Assembly (NCBI GenBank): GCA_964644845.1
Contig: CAZXXS010000018.1
Coordinates: 1-64,000, forward strand
DNA from: Geothermovivens sp964644845
GTDB lineage: Bacteria; Zhuqueibacterota; Zhuqueibacteria; Oleimicrobiales; Geothermoviventaceae
Length of the DNA stretch: 64,000 nt
Reading direction: 5' to 3'
Under the pieces are notes generated by a model, which was not told the DNA's origin, made no database searches, and worked only from the letters and a program-made list of their open reading frames with translations. A program made the translations under genes and the position numbers. Of this stretch, positions 16,063 through 25,200 are shown one piece after another; position 1 is the first letter of the stretch; every line of letters begins with the position of its first letter.

Positions 16063-17104
16063 CGCTCCTACTGCCCCCGCCCTCGCTTGCTGTGGCCGTG
16101 GCCTCCGTTTCCATCTCCCGTTGTCGCTCGCGAAGTAGCCTGTTCCACAGGATTTCGAGCAAATCTTTGACTCCTTCGCCCGTTACAGCGGAAATCACCT
16201 GCCAGCCCGACTGTTCAGCAAGTCTTTTCGCCTCTTCGCGCTCCGCGTCGCTCAGAAGATCCGCCTTCGAAATCGCCACTTCCCGGGGCTTTTGTGCCAA
16301 ATCCGGATCGAATTCCCGCAACTCGTGCAGCAACGTGTCCAAATCCTCCTGGTAGCGGCCACGCGGCCCTTCCAGCAAGAAAAGGAGCACCCGCGTTCGC
16401 TGGATGTGCCGCAGGAACTGGTGTCCCAGCCCCTTGCCTTCGTGCGCCCCTTCGATGAGCCCCGGAATGTCCGCCATCACAAAATGGCGCTCGTCGTCCA
16501 GTTTTACTACACCGAGATTCGGCGCCAGCGTGGTGAACGGGTAGTCCGCAATCTTCGGGTGCGCAGCGCTGACTCGCGAGAGCAGCGTCGACTTTCCCGC
16601 ATTCGGCAATCCGACCACGCCCACGTCCGCAACCAGCTTGAGCTCAAGTATGAGCGTCCGTTCTTCGCCAGGTTCACCGGGCTCCCATTCGCGCGGGGTC
16701 TGGTGCGTAGGCGTGGCGAAACGGGCATTCCCTCGGCCGCCGCGGCCACCACGTGCCACCACAACCCGCTGGCCTGGCTCCACAAGGTCCGCCAGCACCT
16801 CGCCGGTGTCGGCGTCCCGGACAATCGTTCCAACTGGCACCCGGATAATGACGTCTTCGCCGCGCCGCCCGTGTTTGTTGCTGCCCTGCCCGTGCTGTCC
16901 CCTACCAGCCCGAAAGTGCTTACGGTAGCGGTAATCCAGCAGCGTGGCGAGATTCGGATCGGCCTCGACGATTACGTTGCCCCCGTCGCCGCCATCGCCA
17001 CCGTCCGGTCCTCCTTTCGGTACGTACTTTTCCCGCCGGAAACTCACGCAACCGCTTCCGCCGTGCCCGCCCTGAACGTGGATTTTCGCGTAGTCGATGA
17101 ACAT
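16052..17104 (-). CDS. obg: GTPase Obg/CgtA
   Basis: A 350-residue Obg GTPase. The glycine-rich Obg fold covers about 1-158 (KIHVQGGHGGSGCVSFRREK, GGPDGGDGGDGGNVIVEADP), then the G domain with G1 GLPNAGKSTLLS, G3 DIPGLIEGAHEGKGLG and G4 ISKAD. The C-terminal OCT domain of some homologues is absent. Obg acts in late assembly of the 50S ribosomal subunit and in stringent-response control. The frame opens with TTG-AAG-ATG; TTAGGA is 7 bases before the ATG at 17102-17104, which I use. The restriction-endonuclease gene stops only 9 bases upstream. Confidence 0.96.
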   Translation of the reverse strand: MFIDYAKIHVQGGHGGSGCVSFRREKYVPKGGPDGGDGGDGGNVIVEADPNLATLLDYRYRKHFRAGRGQHGQGSNKHGRRGEDVIIRVPVGTIVRDADTGEVLADLVEPGQRVVVARGGRGGRGNARFATPTHQTPREWEPGEPGEERTLILELKLVADVGVVGLPNAGKSTLLSRVSAAHPKIADYPFTTLAPNLGVVKLDDERHFVMADIPGLIEGAHEGKGLGHQFLRHIQRTRVLLFLLEGPRGRYQEDLDTLLHELREFDPDLAQKPREVAISKADLLSDAEREEAKRLAEQSGWQVISAVTGEGVKDLLEILWNRLLRERQREMETEATATASEGGGSRSDGR

Positions 17105-17113
17105 CTTCAAATC

Positions 17114-17773
17114 CTAACGCAGCCGCTCGATATCCGCTCGAATCTGATCAATAACCTCTGAGTTGGCGATGATTTTCCTCTGTCCATCTTTGACAGAAAT
17201 TACGACGTGGACTCTCCCACCGAAGCGTTTTCTGAATTGTTCGTGATTTTCAGCCATCCAGTGAGTCCAACGCTTCGCGTCTTGTGATTGAGCGTAGGTA
17301 ACCGGCTTTATCTGGATACCAATCTTTCCCTTCGGCAGCTCGATGATGAAGTCTACGTCGTAGCGTCTGTCCAGTTTCTCGGAAGCGGGTTCGATCGGAA
17401 CACCCAATTCTCTTTCTAGCTGACCGTAGATCGTTTGCTTTTCAGAAACAAAGCCGTCGTAGGTTCGTTCCAGAACAAGCTGTTTAATGTATGCTTGGCA
17501 AGCATCCAAGTCCACATCCTGGATCTCTTTGGCCAGGACTTCAGTAACTTTCGAGTGGAGCCTTCTTCCAAGCTCTTCGAGGTACTCTTTGGGTGAGAGT
17601 TCAACCCCTTTGTCCCGAAGAAATTCTTCAAGCTTCCGGAAGTAGAAGTCACGCCACTCTTCAAAACTCTGCGGTTGACACTCTCGTATCCACTCCGTTA
17701 CAGGCCCAACCTTACTCCGTTTGTTCAGTCCCCACCGATTCGTGGCTGAATTAAGGACCCACTCGATGCCCAC
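17114..17773 (-). CDS. MjaI-family type II restriction endonuclease (predicted CTAG)
   Basis: A 219-residue protein resembling the MjaI family (RE_MjaI). The N-terminus reads GIEWVLNSATNRWGLNKRSK followed by VGPVTEWIRECQPQSFEEW, which I recognise from that family. A PD-(D/E)XK-like active site is visible: RRYDVDF (acidic residues at about 139 and 141) and then GIQIKP (Q154, K156). The likely start is GTG at 17771-17773, because AGGAGG lies 6 bases before it; the frame is open further upstream but inside the methylase. It overlaps the methylase gene by 23 bases, so the modification enzyme is made first. CTAG specificity is inferred from family membership, not proven. Confidence 0.8.
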   Translation of the reverse strand: MGIEWVLNSATNRWGLNKRSKVGPVTEWIRECQPQSFEEWRDFYFRKLEEFLRDKGVELSPKEYLEELGRRLHSKVTEVLAKEIQDVDLDACQAYIKQLVLERTYDGFVSEKQTIYGQLERELGVPIEPASEKLDRRYDVDFIIELPKGKIGIQIKPVTYAQSQDAKRWTHWMAENHEQFRKRFGGRVHVVISVKDGQRKIIANSEVIDQIRADIERLR

Positions 17774-19046
17774 TGGTGGCCTCCTTGGCTCGCAAGAACC
17801 TTCCGCGCAGAGGGTGCGACTCATCAGAAGGCTCAGCAATGCCCATTTCGATCATTTTGCGATTCACGAAAATTCGGTTTTTCAGGTAGACGTAGGCGGG
17901 GATATCTTTCTTTCCTGCGTTCTTGTCCGGTGTCCCCAAACCATCAACCTGCGACTCCGATCCCAATCTCAGGAAAACGTATTTTCCTTTGACGAACTTT
18001 CGCAAGTACTCGAATGCTTCGCTAACCTTCTCAGCTGGTACATTCAAACCTAAGAGTCTCACCACGAGTCCTGTGTCGAGAACAATTGACGTTGGTCCCG
18101 GGACATCCTCCACACGGTAGATTCTTTCGCCATTGAAACGGAACAGTCGCTCATCGTACAGGGGCCGAATGTCTTGCACCATGGGACGGTACCCCTCCGA
18201 CACCTCAACCGGCTCAACACCGGCATCTCGACGAATCTCCCGATATGAGGCCATCATGCCCGCAACCGGAGAAACTTTCTTCCGAATTACCTTGAGGAAT
18301 TTCTCGTTGATTTCGTACCCGACCGCGTTGCGCTCGAGGGCAAGCGCAACCCGCATGGTCGTACCGCTTCCCAAGAAAGGATCCAAGATTGTATCCCCGG
18401 GGAAGGAAAACATCCGAATCAACCTTTTCGGCAGTTCTTCCGGGAACATCGCTTCATGTTCAATCTGCCGAGCACCGCCGAAATACCAGTGGCCTACAAA
18501 GTACTCTTTCCACTCTTCCTTGGAGAGCTTCGCTCGCTCCTTAATTTCGCGGGGCACCGGCGGCCGTTTTCCAGGTTTTTTGAGAATCAGGATAAATTCA
18601 TAGTCGATTTCCACGATGCCGTTGGGAGGATAAGGGAAAGACCCCATCACTGAAGCTCCCCCGGTCGTGTTCATCGTCGTCTTTTTTTGCCACACAATTG
18701 CGCCAAGGTAATCAAATCCGATATGCTCGCCTTGCCCAATGATCTCCGAATGGAGCGGGATAACTTTGTAGCGACCGAACAGCACGGCCCTTGCGAACTG
18801 GTCCCCAACGTTGACACAAAGTCTCCCGCCTGGAACCAGCACCCGGTAACACTCCTTCCAGACTCGATACAGATCGTAGAAGTACTCATGCAGGCTGTGC
18901 CCGTAACCGATTTGGCCCTCAACAGCGTAGTCCTTGATGTGGTAGTAAGGTGGTGATGTAACCACAAGATGAACGGATTTGTCCGGTAGTTCGCACATGT
19001 TGCGACTATCCCCCAGCACCACCACCCCTTGAAGCTGCCCTGACAT
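17751..19046 (-). CDS. DNA methyltransferase (N4-cytosine type) with C-terminal SNase-like domain
   Basis: A 431-residue beta-class DNA methylase: catalytic motif TSPPYY at 30-35 comes first and the AdoMet motif DPFLGSGTT at 222-230 comes second. TSPPY is typical of N4-cytosine enzymes, as expected for partners of MjaI-like nucleases. After about residue 310 an unrelated domain follows: VVRLLGLNVPAE, GKYVFLRLGSE, IPAYVYLKNRIFVNRKM and EMGIAEP. The order and spacing match the staphylococcal-nuclease fold, but the second nuclease aspartate is Asn and the R87-equivalent is missing, so it is probably not catalytic. The ATG at 19044-19046 has AGGAGGT 5-6 bases upstream. The gene overlaps the restriction-enzyme gene. 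Confidence 0.85.
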   Translation of the reverse strand: MSGQLQGVVVLGDSRNMCELPDKSVHLVVTSPPYYHIKDYAVEGQIGYGHSLHEYFYDLYRVWKECYRVLVPGGRLCVNVGDQFARAVLFGRYKVIPLHSEIIGQGEHIGFDYLGAIVWQKKTTMNTTGGASVMGSFPYPPNGIVEIDYEFILILKKPGKRPPVPREIKERAKLSKEEWKEYFVGHWYFGGARQIEHEAMFPEELPKRLIRMFSFPGDTILDPFLGSGTTMRVALALERNAVGYEINEKFLKVIRKKVSPVAGMMASYREIRRDAGVEPVEVSEGYRPMVQDIRPLYDERLFRFNGERIYRVEDVPGPTSIVLDTGLVVRLLGLNVPAEKVSEAFEYLRKFVKGKYVFLRLGSESQVDGLGTPDKNAGKKDIPAYVYLKNRIFVNRKMIEMGIAEPSDESHPLRGRFLRAKEATSGHRVGP

Positions 19047-19083
19047 CGACCACCTCCTGTTGTATGAGCAGCCAGCAAAACAT

Positions 19084-19119
19084 AAAGGCATGGCACCGCA
19101 GACGCAGCACCACGCCTTT
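19084..19119 (-). terminator. stem-loop between icd and the restriction-modification genes
   Basis: On the minus strand AAAGGCGTGG and CCATGCCTTT can form a 10-pair stem (one G-U) with a 16-base loop, followed by ATGTTTTGC. It lies 24 bases after the icd stop. It could be a weak terminator for icd or a leader structure for the methylase gene. Confidence 0.45.
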
Positions 19120-19142
19120 CATTGTTTCACAGAGTGTACAGA

Positions 19143-20399
19143 CTACACAAACTGATCCATGTTCTCCACGATGGCTGCGCCGAACTCAGAGCACTTAATC
19201 TCGGTGGCTCCTTCCATTTGGCGCGCCAGATCGTACGTCACACGCTTCTGCTGAATCGTGGCACTGAGAGCTTTCTCGATTAGTGTGGCCGCCTCTTCCC
19301 AGCCCAAGTACTGGAGCATCATGACACCGCTCAAAATCAGCGAGCCGGGGTTCACTTTGTCCAAACCAGCGTACTTCGGGGCTGTACCGTGCGTCGCCTC
19401 AAACAAAGCAACGTAGTCGCCGATGTTTGCGCCCGGCGCCATGCCCAACCCGCCGACCTGAGCGGCGGCCGCATCGGACACGTAGTCGCCGTTCAAATTT
19501 GGCGTAGCAATGATGTCGTACTCGGCCGGCCGAGTGAGCAGCTGTTGGAACATGTTGTCGGCGATCCTGTCTTTGATCAGAATCTTGCCCTCGGGCATCT
19601 TGCCGTCGTACTTGTCCCACAGTTCCGCCTCGGTCACGGTGACATCGGCGAATTCTTCCTTCGCCACCTGGTAGCCCCAGTCGCGGAAAGCACCTTCGGT
19701 GTATTTCATGATGTTTCCTTTGTGCATCAGAGTCACGCTCTTCCGCCCGCGCTCCAAGGCGTACTGAATGGCTTTCCGCACAAGGCGCTTCGTACCGTAA
19801 ATGCTGATCGGCTTGATTCCGATGCCGGAGTCTTCCCGGATCTTCACACCCAGCTCCTGATCCAGGAACTCACGCAGCTTCTTGTTTTCCTCCGTTCCCT
19901 GCGGCCACTCGATTCCGGCGTACACGTCCTCTGTGTTCTCGCGGAAAACAACAATGTTCAAGAGGTCCGGGCGCTTCACCGGCGACGGCACGCCTTCGTA
20001 GTAACGCACCGGACGTACGCACGCGTACAAGTCCAGTTTCTGTCGCATCGTCACGTTAAGACTCCGATAACCACCGCCAACAGGGGTTGTTAGCGGCCCC
20101 TTGATGGCCACGATGTACTCCCGGATGGCCTCCATCGTTTCCTCGGGCAACACTTCACCGTAGAGCTCCTTGGCCTTGTCGCCCGCGTAGATTTCGTACC
20201 AGGCAATCTTCTTCGTGCCCTTGTACGCCTTTTCTACGGCCGCATCCAGGACCATTTTCGCCGCGCGCCAGATGTCCGGCCCGGTTCCATCGCCCTCGAT
20301 GAACGGAATGATGGGATCGTCCGGGACTGAAAGCTTACCGTCAACAACCCGAATCTTTTGGCCCTCTTTGGGAGGACTAAGCCGGGACACACCGCTCAT
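19143..20399 (-). CDS. icd: isocitrate dehydrogenase (NADP type)
   Basis: A 418-residue isocitrate dehydrogenase, about the length of the E. coli enzyme. It shows PIIPFIEGDGTGPDIWRA, KGPLTTPVGGGYRSLNV, FRENTEDVYAGIEW, MHKGNIMKYTEGAFRDWGYQ, and the cofactor segment THGTAPKYAGLDKVNPGS, which resembles NADP-dependent bacterial enzymes. It oxidises isocitrate to 2-oxoglutarate in the TCA cycle. The ATG has GGAGGTGG just upstream, and a strong promoter is found 85 bases before the start. It appears to be the only metabolic gene of its unit, with a stem-loop behind it. Confidence 0.97.
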   Translation of the reverse strand: MSGVSRLSPPKEGQKIRVVDGKLSVPDDPIIPFIEGDGTGPDIWRAAKMVLDAAVEKAYKGTKKIAWYEIYAGDKAKELYGEVLPEETMEAIREYIVAIKGPLTTPVGGGYRSLNVTMRQKLDLYACVRPVRYYEGVPSPVKRPDLLNIVVFRENTEDVYAGIEWPQGTEENKKLREFLDQELGVKIREDSGIGIKPISIYGTKRLVRKAIQYALERGRKSVTLMHKGNIMKYTEGAFRDWGYQVAKEEFADVTVTEAELWDKYDGKMPEGKILIKDRIADNMFQQLLTRPAEYDIIATPNLNGDYVSDAAAAQVGGLGMAPGANIGDYVALFEATHGTAPKYAGLDKVNPGSLILSGVMMLQYLGWEEAATLIEKALSATIQQKRVTYDLARQMEGATEIKCSEFGAAIVENMDQFV

Positions 20400-20483
20400 T
20401 TTCCACCTCCGTGAGTCATGTTGTCAATTCAACACCGCATCGTGCGCCGCAAATTGCGTTCACTTTTTCTCCTTCAACCCTGA

Positions 20484-20512
20484 ATGTTAGCAAAAATCGC
20501 GCTCAAAGTCAA
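20484..20512 (-). promoter_or_regulatory. sigma-70-type promoter of icd
   Basis: On the minus strand TTGACT (20507-20512) and TAACAT (20484-20489) are separated by exactly 17 bases; TGC directly before the -10 box gives an extended -10. It points to icd, with a leader of about 80 bases. Confidence 0.75.
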
Positions 20513-20638
20513 CGTCAGAAGGGCCAGCAATCACACCTTTTCCCCTAAGTTGACTCCGCCCGGCAAGAAACGCCAACTCACTAATTCAGCCAACCGGAAG
20601 GAGAAATGCCGCCTGCTAACCCCTCAGCCTACAGATCT

Positions 20639-20668
20639 AATCCCCGGACCGTGCAAAAACAAACCGCC
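20639..20668. repeat. imperfect direct repeat, copy 1
   Basis: About 30 bases beginning AATCCCCGG and ending AAAAACAAACCGCC are nearly repeated at 21085-21112 (AATCCCCGGG ... AAAAACAAACCGC). The copies differ in the middle by a few bases and one gap. The segment overlaps the hairpin at 20664-20683. Confidence 0.5.
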
Positions 20669-20683
20669 GCTCGAACGCGGCGG
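20655..20683 (-). terminator. putative Rho-independent terminator without an assigned gene
   Basis: On the minus strand CCGCCGC-GTTCGA-GCGGCGG is followed by TTTGTTTTTGC. The stem is 7 strong pairs. No protein gene lies directly upstream on this strand, so it could end an unrecognised small RNA. Confidence 0.5.
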
Positions 20684-21084
20684 GGCTCACACAGCCGAGC
20701 TGGTGGTCTTTTGTCTCATCTCCAGGTCTCAAGCAATCCCCAGCATCCCCAGCAATCCCAACGACCTCCACAAGTCCGCAGTGGCTACCTGTACAGCAAA
20801 CTCAAGAAAACCGCTTTAACCGCTCAGGGTCTGCGTCTACGTGCACGAGTCAGGCAAGCGGACGCACCTAAGACAGAGGCGGAGTTCACCCCGCTGCGTG
20901 TGAAGTGCCCAGGAATCAAGCACCTCCACGGGAAAATGTTTCTGCCTCTTGCATCCCAGTATTCCGGGTTGGACCGTTTCGTCACCTGGAAACACAGTTT
21001 GCCCTACTGGAGAAGGAAATGTGGAGATGAAGGTGGATCTGACGATCAGAGAGCTTGTTGAAATGCCCCTCCGCCCGGGGATCC

Positions 21085-21112
21085 AATCCCCGGGTTACGA
21101 AAAACAAACCGC
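21085..21112. repeat. imperfect direct repeat, copy 2
   Basis: Second copy of the element at 20639-20668, sharing AATCCCCGG and AAAAACAAACCGC. It overlaps the hairpin at 21074-21094. Confidence 0.5.
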
Positions 21113-21390
21113 GGTCTCAAGGCAGCTCGGCTACCGAAAGTGCAGCACCTGGCAGGAACGCCGGACAGCTCCGCCCAAGGCAACAGACTACACCGCAAAC
21201 ACAACCGGCCCCAGCCGGTTTCACTTGAAGCAGCTGGGCATCCTCAATCCCTGGGGGAAAGAGCGAACGCAGCAAATCGAACAAACAATTCGCGAACCAA
21301 GGTTTTTTCGGTTGAGTGACCCTGGAATCTTCAGCTCCCGCACGCGCTTAGTGCACCACACCGCCGCGTGGTCCCAGTTTTCCCAACCAC

Positions 21391-21416
21391 AAAAAAACCC
21401 GCCTGCAGGCGGGTTT
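21391..21416 (-). terminator. Rho-independent terminator of the giant-protein/signalling operon
   Basis: A perfect 22-base palindrome (AAACCCGCCTG and its complement) at 21395-21416 continues on the minus strand into seven T. It lies 27 bases after the STAS-HTH stop codon. Confidence 0.9.
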
Positions 21417-21442
21417 CGTACGTTCCTCCACGAAACTGAAAG

Positions 21443-22117
21443 TCAATTCACGGAACTTTTGGCAAAAAACTCCATTCGCTTCTTTTTCGAATCAAGCCCA
21501 AGCTTTTTTAAGAGCTTACGTAGAGCAAAGTAGCCAATCTTGACATGGCCAAAGCGCGGCGTGTTTAGCTCCTTCTTAATCGCCCAAATCCCAGCATCTG
21601 GACGCTCACGCACAACCTGCTTCACTTTTTCTTCCAGATCGCCACCGCTCCCTGCTGTCTCAACCGCGGCTGAATCTGAAGCGACAGCACTTGGGATTTC
21701 TCCACCCGAACTCCCGCCCGAGAGCGCATCGACCCCACTCCCTGCCTGAACGTGCACACCCGATTTGCTGAAATCTTCAATCGCCTCCTCAATTGTGTCG
21801 AAAGCCTTGAGGATGTAGTGAAACTCCAGGAGCTCGAACACCTCGTACACGTCGGGGATCATGCCGACCAGCTTCAAGTCGCCGCCCTTTTCGCGCAGGT
21901 TTTTGAGCTCCGAGATAAAAATACCCCATCCGGCACTGCTCACGTAATCCACCTGGCTCAGGTCGATGATGATGTTGTATTTGCCGGCCCGGATCAGTCG
22001 CTTCAACGACTCCTCAAGCTCCGAAGAGGTCGTGGTGTCGATGTATCCCCCTACCTTGATTACTGAAATGTCCGTCTGGGGCCCTTTGTTCTCTACCGAC
22101 AATTGGATTCCTTCCAT
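21443..22117 (-). CDS. STAS anti-anti-sigma-like protein with C-terminal helix-turn-helix tail
   Basis: A 224-residue two-part protein. Residues 1-105 or so are a STAS domain (anti-sigma-factor antagonist): GYIDTTTSSELEESLKRLI, NIIIDLSQVDYVSSAGWGIF, where the serines of VSSAGWG match the phosphorylated serine region of SpoIIAA/RsbV. A serine/glycine-rich linker (about 120-158) leads to a basic tail (DLEEKVKQVVRERPDAG, AIKKELNTPRFG, ALRKLLKKLGL) that looks like the helix-turn-helix of transposase/integrase-type DNA-binding domains. The upstream kinase-phosphatase protein has a related segment. The ATG at 22115-22117 with GAGAAGGGGA upstream fits better than an ATG nine codons earlier. It is the last gene before a strong terminator. 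Confidence 0.85.
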   Translation of the reverse strand: MEGIQLSVENKGPQTDISVIKVGGYIDTTTSSELEESLKRLIRAGKYNIIIDLSQVDYVSSAGWGIFISELKNLREKGGDLKLVGMIPDVYEVFELLEFHYILKAFDTIEEAIEDFSKSGVHVQAGSGVDALSGGSSGGEIPSAVASDSAAVETAGSGGDLEEKVKQVVRERPDAGIWAIKKELNTPRFGHVKIGYFALRKLLKKLGLDSKKKRMEFFAKSSVN

Positions 22118-22205
22118 GTCCCCTTCTCTCCCAACCAGGGCCATCTGCGAAGTGTCGAAAGCGACACGAATTTAGTGCTAACCCCCGTAAATGTCAAGGA
22201 AAAGC

Positions 22206-25200
22206 TCAGCGACGGTTCATCAACCGCTTCGCTTTCTGGATGTGGTAGAGGATGTCTTTCCGCGATGGGTCAATCTTAAGCACCCGCTGCCACTCCGCAA
22301 TGGCTTCCGCGTAGCGCCCCTGATTTGCGTAGATCACACCCATGTTCTCGTACGCGTCGGTGTCGAGCGGATCCAATCGCTTGACCTTCTCGTAAGCCAC
22401 ACTGGCCTCGTCGTAACGGCCGGCGCGGTAGTAGGCGTTGCCGAGGATACTCCACGCTTCTTTGTACTCAGGGTAATTTTCGACGACAATCAAAAATTCT
22501 TCAATCGCTTTCTCGTACTCCTTCGCTCTGTAGTGCCGAATCCCACGAATCAGATGCTCTTTCTTTTCATCCCGGGACAGTTTCTTGCTCTGCTCGGGTT
22601 TGGGCTCGGCCTCTTCTTCTTCTGTCTCCCGCGCCCCCTTTTCCTCAGAAAGAACGGTCTTCTTCGAAGGACTCGGTGGCGGCGTGGAGCTCGGCCGTTC
22701 GATGACGTAACTCAATTCCTCTTCAATCGATTTCATCAAATCGACGAAGGAAACCATGCCTTCGCCCGACTCCGCTACCTCTTCGCCTTTGTGGCCGTTT
22801 CCGGAGCTCTCCTCCTCGAACTGCTGCCTCAGGACTTCGTCAACGTTCGTCAACACGTCCAGGTCGCTGAAACCGTCCTCTGCTGCTACCAAGTCCGCCG
22901 ACTCAGCACCTCCTTCTTGTACCTCCCCTTCTGGCTCGGCGGGCGTGTGGCCCTCTTGCTCGGTCGTCGCGGTTTCAACTTCATCCTCCGCCTCTTCTTC
23001 CTCCAGGATTTCCATCAGGTCCAAATCGGCAAAACTGTCCACCTCTTCGCTGACAGCTTCAATCTCTTCTTCGGTAGCACCTTCCGCTGGTCCGGGTCCC
23101 GACGCAGAGCCCAGGTCGGTAGGCTCTTCGCCACCTGGCGTTTCGCCAACCTCTGCCGCAGTCTCAACTTCATCCTCGTCCAGGAGATCCGCAAAGGAAT
23201 CGGCCACCGGCAAACCACCGGACGCGTCGCCACCCCCGACGTCCGAGTCGGACTTAGCCATTTCGACGTCTTCGCTCTCCTCGGCCCCGATCTCTCCACC
23301 CTCCAGTAAAGCGGAGAGAAATTCCTCTGCGAACTCGCCGCCAGCTGCTCCACCTGACTCCGACACCGATTCGGCGGTTTCCTGAGTCATCGTTTCTTCT
23401 GCAACAGCAGGTCCTTGTCCCGACTCAGGCGAGATTACGGAAACCGACGGCGCTTCCGGTTTCGCCTCTTCCTCAGTGCGCTTTTCCAAAACTGGCCGAC
23501 CATCCATCGTCAGGAGCGGGGCCCCGGGCGGCTTCGGCCGTTCGCGATGCGCGTTACGCGCGGCGTAAGCCTCGCGCATCTGGCGCGTGTTCAGCCGACT
23601 CCGAACCAGCTCCTCGTAAACCTTGCTCTCGCTGATCTTCGTAAAGCCGTAGCGTTCAGTGTTCAGCTCCTCGCTGATTCGCTTGGCGCCGTACTCCGGG
23701 TGCCTGAGCACTACGTCGAGAATCTTCACCCTCTCTTCGATGCTCAAATGTTTCGCTTCGACGGAGGTGCTTTCGTCCTCCTGTTCAAACTGTTCGAGCC
23801 CTTTCTCCTCAAACAGTTTTTTGTAACGACGATAGTAGACGTAAGTGGTGATGCCAGCCAGCTCACACGCTTCGCGGATACTCTTGCCGCTAAGAATCAG
23901 CCGGTGGGCTTCCTTGGCACGGTTGAACTCCACCTTCTCCGGAGTCATCTTTTCCTTGATCGCCACCAGTGTGATGTCGTCGTTCTGGGCGTTGCCTTCC
24001 GTGAACGAGTGGAGCTCATCCCGTAGCTTTTCGATGAACGTCTCCGCAGGCAAATGACCGTACTCTCGAACCACTTGTAGCAGCCGCTCTTCACCAAACT
24101 GCTCGCGGCTCTGGTTCATGGCTTCGGTGATGCCGTCTGTGTACAGCAACAGGAGGTCGTCTTCCATCAGGCGAATTGTGTCCGACTCCAACGCTTTGGC
24201 AAACATGCTCGGATCGGGCAAATCAAGGCCGATGGGGAAGCCGCGCGGGTTAAGGTAGTAGGTTTTGCGCGTCCGGCCACGGTACAAGATCATTGGATTG
24301 TGGCCAGCGCTGGCGTAGTTCAAACGGCGCCGACGGGTGTCCAGGATCGCGTAGAAAATGGTGACGAACATCCCCTTTTTCATGTCCTGGATCACGAAAT
24401 CGTTGACTTTCTTCAGAACCTCTGCAGCATCCAGAACCCCGCGCGCCTCCGTCCGCAGCGCTGTGCGAATCATGGTCATCACCAGCGAGCCAGGAATGCC
24501 CTTTCCGGACACGTCCGCCACGGCCACACCGTAGACATCCTTGTCGACCTCGATGAAATCGTAGTAGTCGCCCCCCACCTCCTTCGCCGCTTCGTAGAAA
24601 GCCGCGATTTCGTAACCTTCGATCTCCGGAAACTTCGAAGGCAGAAGTGTCCGCTGGATCTCGCGGGCTACCTGAATCTCTCGGTCGAGCTGCTCCTTCT
24701 CCGCCAAACTCGCCTCGGACTCCTTCAGCTTGTGCGTCATGTCGCTGAAGGCCTTGGCGATTTCGCCAATCTCAGAGCCCTCGTCGATGTCCAGTTCTTC
24801 GCCCTCTACTTCACCTCTGCCAGCTTCCTTGACCCAGTACGCCAGCTTACGCAGAGGCGTCGTGACGATGTAGACAAGCAGGAACACACCTGCGTACGAA
24901 ATCACCAGAACCATTAACGAAAAGCGCAGACGGCTGAGGCGGGCAGATCGAATGGCGGCGTTCGCCTCTTCTTTTGGAATCCAAATGTGGGCCGTACCCA
25001 GCGGTTTAGCCTTCTCACTCAACCGAATGGGCACCGAAATGTCGAACACCTCGCTCCCGTCTGGGAGGCGGTAGTACACGGCCCCGTCGCGTACCTTGGT
25101 GAACTGCGGCGGCAAACGGTACTTCTCGTCGATTTCTACCAGGCGGGTGCTGAACAGAATTCGTCCCGTCGAATCGACAACGAACGCTTTGAGGACAAAC

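Larger units (their letters stand above)
20513..21390. other. long intergenic region with hairpins, no gene recognised
   Basis: About 880 bases between the icd promoter and the terminator of the STAS gene. No reading frame on either strand looks like a protein. It holds three hairpins: 20664-20683 (with a T-rich minus-strand tail), 21074-21094 (CCCGGGGAT/ATCCCCGGG) and 21203-21220 (AACCGGC/GCCGGTT), plus an imperfect direct repeat described separately. I saw no tmRNA, RNase P or 6S RNA signature. Confidence 0.5.

Noticed and set aside
20513..21390. tmRNA, RNase P RNA or 6S RNA in the long intergenic region
   Set aside because: The conserved sequences of these RNAs were not found on either strand.
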